The notes below the pieces were generated by a model, which was given only the letters and a program-made list of their open reading frames with translations, did not search any database and was not told the DNA's origin. A stretch of DNA of 64,000 nucleotides from an uncultured Chloroflexota bacterium (GTDB taxonomy: Bacteria > Chloroflexota > Chloroflexia > Thermomicrobiales > UBA6265), in assembly GCA_937901745.1 (NCBI GenBank), contig CALGSZ010000057.1, forward strand, positions 132,416 through 196,415, in the 5' to 3' direction. The stretch's first letter is position 1. The number at the start of each line of letters is the position of its first letter. Of this stretch, positions 25,732 through 34,039 are shown piece by piece. The translations under genes were made by a program, and so were the position numbers.

Positions 25732-26528
25732 TGACGCGTTTGCTTCTTGCCATTGGCCTCCTGATCTGCAGCGCTGTGTGAATAAGCACTCCCAGGTTTG
25801 CGCTATCACGGGCGAATGCACAGGAAGCGACGTCCACAACCTTGTTCCGTGGCAATGCCGCGCGCACTGGCGAGCACCCCGGTCCCGGGCCGAACGGCAC
25901 ACCCACAGTGCGCTGGCAATTTGAGCCCGTAGACGAGGTGTCGTCAGCCGAGGTAGCGATCGGCGCAGGCACGGCTTTTCTGACGACGTACGATCCCGAT
26001 GGCTTTGGTCTGTTTAGTGCCGGCTACGTATTCGCGATCGACCTAAATACCGGGAGCGAGCGTTGGCGAGCAGAAATAAGGAGCGGGACAGATTCTTGTC
26101 CAGTTGTTGTCGGCAATGATGTCTATGTTTACGACGGTAGCGCGCTGCTCCGCTTTAATGCGCTGACCGGTGAGGAAGAGACGGTGGTTGTCGCTGACAG
26201 ACTTTGGACGGAGATCGAGTCTTCGCCCGCCGTTTCTGCTGGTGCCGCGTATTTTGTCAGTGGCGATGGATTTCTCTATGCCGCGGATATCGAGTCTGGG
26301 CCGTTGTGGAAGTGGCGCTTTCCTATTGGGCCGATTCCATCATCTCCATCGGTCGTCGGAGATACGCTCTATGTCGCGGGTTACGGTGTGATTAAGGCCC
26401 TCGATACTTCCAGTGGTGAATTGCGTTGGAGTCTGGACTTGCCGACGATTATTCGGACAACGCCCGCTGTCGTCGGCGGCTATGTCTACGTGGGTGGCGA
26501 CGATGGCAATCTCTATGCAATCGGCTAA
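25732..26528 (+). pseudogene. PQQ-type beta-propeller protein with broken signal peptide
   Basis: A strong RBS (GGGAGGTG, 25719-25726) precedes ATG 25732, but that frame stops after about ten codons. One frame over, the sequence reads LLLAIGLLICSAV, a clear signal-peptide core, then TGA (25779-25781), then ISTPRFALSRANAQEA and an open propeller frame to 26528. At least four PQQ/Trp-docking repeats follow (AIDLNTGSERWRAE, RFNALTGEEE, YAADIESGPLWKW, ALDTSSGELRWSL). So a one-base loss plus a nonsense codon have destroyed secretion. The remaining frame has only an internal TTG (25842) as a start. Confidence 0.75.
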
Positions 26529-26713
26529 GGGACCAGCCATCAAGTCTCGACCGATCCAACCGTACGGCGAGTCTGCGCATTAGCTCCGTACGCCTGTCTG
26601 CCGGCGCGTATACTTCCTTCGGCGCCGCCTGGTTCCGGGCGGCCATTTCGTGTCGCCTGGCGCTCCCAGGTCGGTAGGCGCTGGCGGAGTGCGCGAGCAA
26701 GAGGCAGCAGCCG

Positions 26714-27634
26714 TTGGACTTCATTTGGGCAATCATCAGTCTCCTGATCTTGTTAGGCGCGGCGTATGGCATGGCGTATTGGGCGAACCGCGCCGAACGC
26801 GATCGCTCGGCACGGGTTGGGCTCTACATTCTCTTCGGGCTTCCGGGGACATTCGTCGGAATCTACGGCCTCGCTCAGGCGGTGAATCGGCGAGACACTG
26901 GATGGGTCTGGCTGGCAGTCGCCTTGGGCATGACACTGCCGCTCATCCCGCCGGTGCGAGCGGCGTTTGCCTCGTTCCTACCGTTCAACCCGGCGTCGGC
27001 CGTGGACATGACCGGCCTGTGTATTCTGCTGGCCGCGATCGGGTTCCTGGTGACCTCCTACGCACTCGATCCCTCCCCAGCGGACATCGATGAGGCGGTT
27101 GAAGTCTCCGATCTGGCGGTCCAGTTCATCGCGGGCCTCGCGCTCGCATTCATTACTGTCGGCTGGCGGATCAAGCGGAGCTTCCGCGAAGCGGTCGTGC
27201 GCCTTGGTCTGACGATGCCGACGCCGCGCGTCGTGGGGGTCGGCGTTGGCACGGTTTTCATCATCTTCATCGTGCTGGCGATCGCTGGCGTCCTCACTGA
27301 GATTTTTCAGCCGGACATCTCACGAGAGATCTCCCAGGCAACGCAAGAGATCACCGAAAACGTCAAGAACCCGGTTGGCGCGGTCTTCTTCGGGCTTGGC
27401 GCGGGCGCGAGCGAGGAGCTCCTCGTGCGCGGAGCGATTCAGCCCAAGTACGGCCTCATCGTGAGCGCGCTCCTATTTGCCCTCTTGCACAGCCAGTACG
27501 GCGTTTCGTTTGTGCTGCTGGGTGTCTTCCTGGTTGGCCTCGTCCTCGGTTTGGAGCGAAAGTATTTCGGCACGACGGCCGCGATCATCACCCACGCAAT
27601 CTTCAATACAATCTCCGTGCTGCTCGGCTCGTAG
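26714..27634 (+). CDS. CPBP-family intramembrane metalloprotease
   Basis: A 306-residue membrane protein with about eight hydrophobic segments. The Abi/CPBP motifs are present: EELLVRG (EExxxR), FALLHSQYG (FxxxH) and THAIFN (HxxxN). In the family these place catalytic residues within the membrane, giving CAAX-type or type-II protease activity used in protein maturation or self-immunity. The start is a TTG with a weak RBS; no better start exists downstream without losing the first helix. No bacteriocin genes lie nearby. Confidence 0.85.
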   Translation: MDFIWAIISLLILLGAAYGMAYWANRAERDRSARVGLYILFGLPGTFVGIYGLAQAVNRRDTGWVWLAVALGMTLPLIPPVRAAFASFLPFNPASAVDMTGLCILLAAIGFLVTSYALDPSPADIDEAVEVSDLAVQFIAGLALAFITVGWRIKRSFREAVVRLGLTMPTPRVVGVGVGTVFIIFIVLAIAGVLTEIFQPDISREISQATQEITENVKNPVGAVFFGLGAGASEELLVRGAIQPKYGLIVSALLFALLHSQYGVSFVLLGVFLVGLVLGLERKYFGTTAAIITHAIFNTISVLLGS

Positions 27635-27728
27635 CCGGCCGCGTTTGGATGAAGCCGGTCCCGCGAGTAGCCGGTGCGGGTTTAGCCCGCTCGGATAGCG
27701 TAGCCTCCTGCGTCGAGGGAGAGCGGCC

Positions 27729-29294
27729 ATGCGCCTCGTAGAGATTCGTGACCTCGACGGCCCGAACCTGTTCCTGCTCGAACCGGCGATCAAGGTCGAG
27801 CTTGCGCTCGATGGCGCGCCGCTCTCGGCGGTAGAGGCGCTCGGTCAGACCGTGCTCGAGTTGCACCAGCGAGCCGGCGCCGATCTGCCACGGATCACCG
27901 TCGCCGAAATGGAGACACCAGGTCAGGCGACGCTGGCGTTCTCTTGGGACCACCGCCGGTTCGCGCTTGGCATCGCGGATGCCATCGCCAGGATCGCAAC
28001 CGGCGAGACGGGTGACCTCTCAGACGCGGCCGCGCGGCTGCGCGAAATCCGCGCTGAGTGTAAGGCCGACGATGCCCCGCTGATGATCCGCGACACCGAC
28101 CGCCGGATGCGGGCGATCGCCGTCACGGGAACGAACGGTAAGACGACCACGACTCGCCTGATCGCGCACATCGGGCGCGTGGCCGGTCTCCGCGTTGGCT
28201 GGTGCTCCTCGGCCGGTGTCTATATCAACGGCGCACAGGTCATTGAGGGCGATTACTCCGGGCCGTCGGGCGCGCGACGGGTGTTGACCGAGCCTGGCTT
28301 GGACCTCGCCGTGCTGGAGACCGCGCGCGGCGGTATCTTGCTGCGCGGCGTCGCCTATGAGAGCAACGACGTCGGCGTCTTCATCAACGTCAGTGCGGAT
28401 CATCTCGATCTCCAAGGGATTCGCACCGTACAGGGGTTGGCGCGGGTCAAGTCGATCGTCGCGCGGGTGACGCGCCCCGAGGGGTACGCGGTCCTGAACG
28501 CCGACGATCCCTTGGTGCTCGCCGTAGGGGAGACGGTCCGGGCGCGTCGATTCCTCGTTTCCCGGGACGAGCGCAACCCAGCCGTGCTCGCGCACGTCGC
28601 GGCTGGCGGGCGCGCGCTGGTGGCGACACCGCGGGAACTGGTTCACCTCGAGGGCGGCGAACGCGCGACGATCCTGCCCCTGTCGGAGGTCCCGATCACC
28701 TTCGGCGGGCGGGCGTGGCACATGGTCGAAAATGCCCTCTGCGCCGCCGCGGCCTGTCTTGGAATTGGATTGGACATGCAGGCGATCTGCGAGGGCCTGC
28801 GCACGTTCCGTAACACGCCATCTGACAATCCGGGACGGCTGAACGTTTTTCGCGTAGGCGGCGCGTCGGTCATCCTCGACTACGCGCACAACGAGGCAGG
28901 TCTCGATTGCCTCCTCGACTTCGCTGAGACGCTGAAGCAGCCGGGCGGCCGGGTGATCTCGATCATCGGCACGGCCGGAGACCGCACCGCCGAATCACTT
29001 CGCGAGCTTGGCCGAATCGCGGCGCGTCGCAGCGAGGTGGTCATAGTCAAGGGGACCAAGAAGTATCTACGCGGGCGGAATCTGGAGGAGTTGATCGGCC
29101 TCTACGTGGAGGGTATCGAGAACGCTGGCGCCACGCCGTATGCCATTGAGCCGTTGGAGTTGCCGGCAACCGAGCGGGCGCTGGAAATTGCGCGGCCTGG
29201 AGACGTTATCGCGATCATGGCGCAGGAGCAGATCGAAGAGATCGTCTCGCTGCTTCAGGGGCGCGGGCAGGCGGTCGAGGCGCTTTCGACCTGA
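27729..29294 (+). CDS. Mur-ligase-family protein (cyanophycin-synthetase-like C-terminal module)
   Basis: The 521-residue protein has an N-terminal domain of about 120 residues, then a Mur ligase ATPase centre with P-loop VTGTNGKTTTT near 134-144, ETARGGILLRG, NVSADHLDLQG, and a C-terminal domain with DYAHNEAG and GTAGDRT. This is the order in the C-terminal half of cyanophycin synthetase, which adds arginine to polyaspartate, but the ATP-grasp half is absent. So it is a Mur ligase of unknown substrate; an amide-bond former acting on a small molecule or peptide is the safest reading. It has its own RBS (GGGAGAG) and precedes pig-L and galK-like genes. Confidence 0.85.
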   Translation: MRLVEIRDLDGPNLFLLEPAIKVELALDGAPLSAVEALGQTVLELHQRAGADLPRITVAEMETPGQATLAFSWDHRRFALGIADAIARIATGETGDLSDAAARLREIRAECKADDAPLMIRDTDRRMRAIAVTGTNGKTTTTRLIAHIGRVAGLRVGWCSSAGVYINGAQVIEGDYSGPSGARRVLTEPGLDLAVLETARGGILLRGVAYESNDVGVFINVSADHLDLQGIRTVQGLARVKSIVARVTRPEGYAVLNADDPLVLAVGETVRARRFLVSRDERNPAVLAHVAAGGRALVATPRELVHLEGGERATILPLSEVPITFGGRAWHMVENALCAAAACLGIGLDMQAICEGLRTFRNTPSDNPGRLNVFRVGGASVILDYAHNEAGLDCLLDFAETLKQPGGRVISIIGTAGDRTAESLRELGRIAARRSEVVIVKGTKKYLRGRNLEELIGLYVEGIENAGATPYAIEPLELPATERALEIARPGDVIAIMAQEQIEEIVSLLQGRGQAVEALST

Positions 29295-29383
29295 CGGTGG
29301 CGGACGCACCGCGACGCCGTGCCGTACGATTCGTCAGTAAATCAACATCGTGAACCGGGACGGGGAGGAGTAGCAACGAGCCA

Positions 29384-30091
29384 ATGACTGAGCAAACACC
29401 TTGGGATGGCTGGGATGTCTACATGCTGGTGGTCGCGCACCCGGACGACGCCGAATTCTCCTCGGGTGGCACGATCGCGCGGCTGACGCGAGCGGGCAAG
29501 CGCGTGATCATCATCCAGGTGACCTCCGGCGATAAGGGGACGGCCGATCCAAACATCAACCCGGAGCGTCTCGCCCAGATCAGAGAGGCGGAAGAGCTCG
29601 AGGCGGCGCGGCGCCTGGGCGTGGCCGAGACGGTCTTCCTGCGCTGCCCCGATGGCGAGCTGTTCCCGGACCTCGCGTTGCGCGAGAAGATCGTTCGAGA
29701 GATTCGCAAGCACCGGCCAGATGTCATCATCACCCACGATCCGTACCGGCCCTACGCGCTCCATCCTGACCACCGCGCCGTCGGCTTGGCCACGGTCGAC
29801 GCGGTCTATCCCACGGCGCGCGATCCGCACTACTTCCCGGAGCACCTGCGGTCCGGTCTCCAGCCGCACAAGACGGCGGAAATCTGGTTCTTCAACGCCG
29901 AGCATCCGGATCTGTACGTCGACATCACGGACACGATCGAAGCGAAGTTCGATGCTCTGCGCGCGCACGTCTCCCAGATTGGGGATGGCGAAGAAGTCTT
30001 GCCGCGGGTGCGCGATCGGGCTCAGGAGATCGCAAAGGATCAGCCGTTCGAGCTAGCCGAGGCCTTCAAGGTCGTGCAGATGCGGCGCTAG
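29384..30091 (+). CDS. PIG-L/LmbE-family deacetylase
   Basis: A 235-residue zinc N-acetyl hydrolase of the PIG-L family. The zinc motif HPDD near residue 19 (VVAHPDDAEFSSGG) and the later HPDH near 127 (YALHPDHRAVG) are both intact, with catalytic Asp in the first. Family members de-N-acetylate GlcNAc-inositol, bacillithiol precursors or drug conjugates. It lies 16 bases upstream of the galactokinase-like gene, so the two probably act on sugar derivatives together. The exact substrate cannot be read from sequence. Confidence 0.9.
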   Translation: MTEQTPWDGWDVYMLVVAHPDDAEFSSGGTIARLTRAGKRVIIIQVTSGDKGTADPNINPERLAQIREAEELEAARRLGVAETVFLRCPDGELFPDLALREKIVREIRKHRPDVIITHDPYRPYALHPDHRAVGLATVDAVYPTARDPHYFPEHLRSGLQPHKTAEIWFFNAEHPDLYVDITDTIEAKFDALRAHVSQIGDGEEVLPRVRDRAQEIAKDQPFELAEAFKVVQMRR

Positions 30092-30106
30092 CGGCGGAGG
30101 GTAGCG

Positions 30107-31324
30107 ATGGAAGTCGAGTCCGCTCCAGCATTCGAGCGGGCGCGGCAGGCGGGTTCCGCGGCCTTTGGAGCGGGGTGGCGACCATCGCTGGTGGCCGCCG
30201 CGCCGGGACGCCTTGAGCTGCTCGGCAACCATGTCGACTACAACGGCGGTCCCGTGCTGGGCGCGGCGATCAACCGCTACGTCATCGTCCTCGCCGAAGA
30301 GGGAACATCGCCGCTGGGCCGGATCGAGGCGGTCATGGCCGACGCGGACGGGCAGCCGAGATTGGCCTTGCGGCCGGACGACCTCGAGGATTGGCGCAAC
30401 GATGAGCCGCCACCTGAACCGCTTGACTACGTACGCGGGGCAATCGCGGCGTCCCGCGCTCGCTCCGAGGAGATCCGGGCGCCGCTGCGGATGGCGGTCG
30501 CCGGCGACGTTCCCATCGGCTTCGGTCTGAGCTCGTCGGCGGCGCTCTGCGTTGCTCTCTGCCAGGCGTTGAACGATCCGCTGCCCCCAGCGCGCGACCT
30601 CGTGCTCCTCGCGCAAGAGGCGGAGCACCGCGCCGGCACGCCGTGCGGGACGCTCGATCAATCGGTCTCCATCGCGGGTGGCGTCGTGCGGTACGACGGC
30701 ACGACGCTGGCGACCGAACGGATCGATCCTGACCTCGGGGAGTACGCGTTCGCGGTTGCCGATTCGGGAGTGGCGCGGTCGCTCGGCGCGTCTTCGTATC
30801 CCGTGCGCGTTGCCGAGTCGCAACGGGCGCTAGAGATCGCGCGCCGGCATGTCGATTCAGCATTGCCGAACCTAGCCGCGCTCGGCCGGGATGGATACGA
30901 GCGGCTGGCGGCGCTTGGGCCGGAGGACATGCCGGAGACGCTTCTTCGCCGCGTGCGGCACATCGTCTCGGAGGTGGAGCGGGTCGAGGCCGGAATGGCG
31001 GCAATGCAGGCCGGCGACTGGGTTACTTTCGGCTCCCTGATGACGGCCTCAGGGCGCTCCTCAGCCGAGGATTACGAGATCAGCCATCCTCGTGTGGAAG
31101 ATCTGGTGCGAGAGGCGCTGGAAGTCGAGGGAGTGCTTGGTGCGCGGATGATGGGCGGCGGTGAGGGCGGCTCGGCGCTGATCTTGTTGCCCCGGTTCCG
31201 CGTGGATGCGCTCATTGGCCGGCTGTACGACGGCTACTACGCCCGCCACGGGATGGCCGACCGCGAAGACCTCGTTCACATCTTTAGCTTCGCTGATGGA
31301 GCGACCGTCAGGCGGTTGACTTGA
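30107..31324 (+). CDS. Galactokinase-family GHMP sugar kinase
   Basis: The 405-residue protein carries the galactokinase signature in the form PGRLELLGNHVDYNGG near 33-48 (His replaced by Val in the usual EHTDYNGG). It also has the GHMP ATP loop GFGLSSSAA near 145, the catalytic Asp in CGTLDQS, and MMGGGEGGSALIL near the C terminus. It phosphorylates a sugar or derivative at C1; galactose is possible. No galT or galE lies nearby, and the altered signature leaves room for another substrate. Coupled to the PIG-L gene. Confidence 0.85.
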   Translation: MEVESAPAFERARQAGSAAFGAGWRPSLVAAAPGRLELLGNHVDYNGGPVLGAAINRYVIVLAEEGTSPLGRIEAVMADADGQPRLALRPDDLEDWRNDEPPPEPLDYVRGAIAASRARSEEIRAPLRMAVAGDVPIGFGLSSSAALCVALCQALNDPLPPARDLVLLAQEAEHRAGTPCGTLDQSVSIAGGVVRYDGTTLATERIDPDLGEYAFAVADSGVARSLGASSYPVRVAESQRALEIARRHVDSALPNLAALGRDGYERLAALGPEDMPETLLRRVRHIVSEVERVEAGMAAMQAGDWVTFGSLMTASGRSSAEDYEISHPRVEDLVREALEVEGVLGARMMGGGEGGSALILLPRFRVDALIGRLYDGYYARHGMADREDLVHIFSFADGATVRRLT

Positions 31325-31339
31325 CCCTCGGATTGCCCG

Positions 31340-31666
31340 CTACGTCGTCGCGTTCGCGGGGAGCGTCCATTTCGGCTTGCGCTTGATGTCGCGGCTGCCG
31401 CGCCTGCGGTTGCGGTAGGCGGTGGTCAGGTGCTGGCCGGTGGCGGGGTCGAGGACGAGGATCGTCCCTTCCAAGCGGCGCAGGTGATCGACGCGGCGGT
31501 CTTCGGCGGGGATATCTCGCAGCCCGAGGTGGACGAAGAGCGCCTTGCCCGCGTGGTAGAGCCGGCCGTGCGCTAGGACGTAGCGAACGTCCTCGACCGA
31601 CAAGTTGCGTTGCGCGAGGCGGCGTCCGGCATGCTGCGAAATCGTGGTGAGACGTGGCTCCCGCAT
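31340..31666 (-). CDS. DUF4258-like protein
   Basis: ATG 31666 has GGGAGG 7 bases upstream and follows a good promoter, so the 108-residue form is preferred to the 148-residue frame. The sequence pattern ISQHAGRRLAQRNLSVEDVRYVLAHG, with GTILVLDPATGQHLTTAYRNR later, is typical of DUF4258 proteins. Such domains occur as free-standing proteins and in some toxin-like contexts; toxicity is not shown. No antitoxin-like partner lies next to it. Convergent with the kinase gene. Confidence 0.72.
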   Translation of the reverse strand: MREPRLTTISQHAGRRLAQRNLSVEDVRYVLAHGRLYHAGKALFVHLGLRDIPAEDRRVDHLRRLEGTILVLDPATGQHLTTAYRNRRRGSRDIKRKPKWTLPANATT

Positions 31667-31782
31667 CGCCAAGACCTCCCGGCAGAATGCATCATTGCCG
31701 CTGATCCTGCGGCCTCTCGGATCTCCCTCTGAGACCCTCTCCTCCTTCCGAAGCATGGAAGACCGAACCTGCGGGTGTACGT

Positions 31783-31811
31783 ACATTATGCGCAGAGAAT
31801 GCCTCTGTCAA
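31783..31811 (-). promoter_or_regulatory. Sigma-70-type promoter for the DUF4258 gene
   Basis: The minus strand has TTGACA (31811-31806), a 17-base spacer and TAATGT (31788-31783). Transcription would start near 31776, so the longer frame start at 31786 could not be translated, which supports ATG 31666. Confidence 0.55.
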
Positions 31812-31853
31812 GATCTTGGGGTAGGAAGGTGGGCCGGGCCCAAATGGACGGGG

Positions 31854-32825
31854 CTAGTACCCGGCCTCGGGATCGACGAGGTTGATGAGGTCCTGGCCGG
31901 CGCGGAAACGCTCGATGTTCGCGCTCAGAATCTCAACGGCGCGATCCCAATAGCGAGGCGTCGCTCCTGAGGTGTGGGCGGTGATGATGACGTTCTCCAT
32001 GTCCCAGAGCGGAGAGTCCGGTGGCAGTGGCTCGGGGTCGGTCACGTCCAGTCCGGCGCCGGCGAGATGCCCGGACTGGAGAGCCTCAATGAGCGCCTGT
32101 GTCTCGACGATGGGGCCGCGCCCGATGTTGTAGAGATAGCTGCCGGGCCGCATCGCGGCAATCGTTTCGCGATTGAACAGGCCGTGTGTCTCGCGCGTCA
32201 GCGGCAGGCAGATGGCGACGTGGTCAGCGCGACCGAGCATCGCGGGGAGCTGTTCGATCCCCGCGACTTCCGCGCATCCCGGGACAGAGCCCTGACCAGG
32301 CCGGCGGCGCACGCCGAGGACGGTCATCCCGAGCGCCGAAGCACGCTGGGCGAGTGCCTGTCCGATGTCGCCCGTGCCGACGACGAGGAGTGTTTGGCCG
32401 TCGAGCTCGAAGACGCCACGCCGGCCATCTTCGTCCCGCCACTCGTGCGCGACCTGTCCGCGCATCAGGAACGGCAGCCGCCGCGCGAATGCGAGCATCA
32501 TCGCCAGGATGTGCTCGGAGATGTTCGTCGCGTGGACGCCGCTGTTGTTCGTGATGAGAATGCCGCGTTGGATCAGCTCGGGATGGAGGATGTCATCCAC
32601 TCCTGCGCCGACAGTTTGCAGCCAGCGGAGCCGAGTGGCGCGCGCGACCTGCTCTGGGGTGAGCCGCCAGTTGAGGACGGCGTCGGCTTCTGGTAGGCGG
32701 CGATCGAACTCTTCTCCCGTCGCCACGACGAACTCGATATCCGGGAATCGCTCGCGCAGCCGGGCGAGCTGGGACTCGGAGAGCTCAGCTCCGATCAGCA
32801 GGAGCCGAAGTTCACGCGCCGCCAT
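31854..32825 (-). CDS. D-2-hydroxyacid dehydrogenase family oxidoreductase
   Basis: An NAD(P)-dependent dehydrogenase of 323 residues acting on a 2-hydroxy acid. The nucleotide-binding motif is VGTGDIGQALAQRAS. The catalytic triad motifs are present: Arg in NIGRGPIVET, Glu in DVTDPEPLPPDSPLW and His in ITAHTSGATP. Hydroxypyruvate, glyoxylate and phenylpyruvate reductases share this pattern, so the substrate is open. It precedes no obvious pathway partner; moaA lies immediately upstream on the same strand, 26 bases away. Confidence 0.92.
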   Translation of the reverse strand: MAARELRLLLIGAELSESQLARLRERFPDIEFVVATGEEFDRRLPEADAVLNWRLTPEQVARATRLRWLQTVGAGVDDILHPELIQRGILITNNSGVHATNISEHILAMMLAFARRLPFLMRGQVAHEWRDEDGRRGVFELDGQTLLVVGTGDIGQALAQRASALGMTVLGVRRRPGQGSVPGCAEVAGIEQLPAMLGRADHVAICLPLTRETHGLFNRETIAAMRPGSYLYNIGRGPIVETQALIEALQSGHLAGAGLDVTDPEPLPPDSPLWDMENVIITAHTSGATPRYWDRAVEILSANIERFRAGQDLINLVDPEAGY

Positions 32826-32851
32826 CGAAATGACCGCCTCTTAGATGCTCA

Positions 32852-33898
32852 TTAGCCGCCGATCTGAGACATGCCGCGGCCGGTGTTGCGCTCGCCTTCG
32901 GCCAAGCCGTGCCCCCACGGCTTGCGCCAGATGCCGGCGAGAAGCTGCTGCTCGAGCGTGGCGTCATCAGCGCCGCTGCGCACGAGGTCGCGCAGCTCTA
33001 GCTCGTCCGGCCGCAGCAGGCAGAGTCGGAGCTTACCATCCGCGGTCAGGCGGACGCGGTTGCAGTGCGCGCAGAAGGGAGCGGACACCGGGGAGATGAA
33101 CCCGATGGTGCCGCGAGCGCCGGGGATTCGCCAGAGGCGCGCCGGGTCCGAGGGATCGGTCTCGATCGGCTCCAACGGGCCGAACCGCTCCTCGAGACGC
33201 GCTTTCGTCTCCGCCGACGTCACCAGCCCCTCGTCGTAGACGACGCCGACGCCTTCCATCGGCATGATCTCGAGGAAGCGCATCTGCCAGGGGCGGTCGA
33301 GGGTCAGCGCCGCAAGCTCACCGACCTCATGGTCATTGTGTCCGCGCACGACGACCGCGTTGATCTTGATCGGCGAAAGCCCGACGCTGTCCGCCGCTTC
33401 CAGCCCGGCCCAAACGAGATCGAGGCGGCCACCGCGCGTCATCAGCTTGAACTTGACCGGGTCCAGCGTGTCGAGGCTGACGTTGACCCGGTCGAGCCCG
33501 GCTTCCTTGAGAGGAGCGGCGAGGCGCGAGAGGAGCAGGCCGTTCGTCGTCATCGAGATCTCCTCGATGCCGGGGAACGCCTTCATCTCACGCACCAAAT
33601 CCACGAGATGCGGGCGGACGGTCGGCTCGCCGCCGGTCAGTCGCAGCTTCTTGAAGCCCAGCTTGGCGAAGATGCGGACGAGCCGCAGAAGCTCCTCATC
33701 GGTCAGGAGCTCGTCGCGAGGCTGGAACTTCATCCCGACCGCCGGCATGCAATAGACGCAGCGGAAATTGCAGCGGTCGGTGAGCGAGATTCGCAGGTAG
33801 GTCATCTGCCGGCCGAACGAGTCGAACGCGGCAGCGGGGCGCGGGGCATCAGCGGGTGAGACCACAAGCGGTATTGGCCGTTCGAGCGTCGTGACCAT
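32852..33898 (-). CDS. moaA: GTP 3',8-cyclase MoaA
   Basis: A radical-SAM enzyme for the first step of molybdenum cofactor synthesis. ATG 33898 (348 residues) gives a normal length and follows a promoter at 33975-34003; the frame to 34003 would start inside that promoter. The SAM cluster is CNFRCVYC (Cys43, 47, 50), and the second cluster uses FCAHCNRVRLT plus RLCLL. The essential C-terminal double glycine is present (QIGG). The other moa genes are not in the window. Confidence 0.96.
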   Translation of the reverse strand: MVTTLERPIPLVVSPADAPRPAAAFDSFGRQMTYLRISLTDRCNFRCVYCMPAVGMKFQPRDELLTDEELLRLVRIFAKLGFKKLRLTGGEPTVRPHLVDLVREMKAFPGIEEISMTTNGLLLSRLAAPLKEAGLDRVNVSLDTLDPVKFKLMTRGGRLDLVWAGLEAADSVGLSPIKINAVVVRGHNDHEVGELAALTLDRPWQMRFLEIMPMEGVGVVYDEGLVTSAETKARLEERFGPLEPIETDPSDPARLWRIPGARGTIGFISPVSAPFCAHCNRVRLTADGKLRLCLLRPDELELRDLVRSGADDATLEQQLLAGIWRKPWGHGLAEGERNTGRGMSQIGG

Positions 33899-33974
33899 CT
33901 GTCCCCCGCGGTGCGCCAAATTGAGGCCGGAGCTACTTGAGTCTCCGAATAGCCAACCTTTGACTATAACGGGC

Positions 33975-34003
33975 ACGATAGCACGCGCCTCGCATCGAGT
34001 CAA
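33975..34003 (-). promoter_or_regulatory. moaA promoter
   Basis: The minus strand has TTGACT (34003-33998), exactly 17 bases, then TGCTATCGT with -10 TATCGT at 33980-33975. It lies 77 bases upstream of the moaA start. Confidence 0.55.
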
Positions 34004-34039
34004 ACGCCGGCGACAGGTCGAGACCGAAGGCGCGAACGC

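Noticed and set aside
25589..25972. Minus-strand frame upstream of parB
   Set aside because: Antisense to the start of the propeller gene, whose reading frame has clear PQQ repeats.
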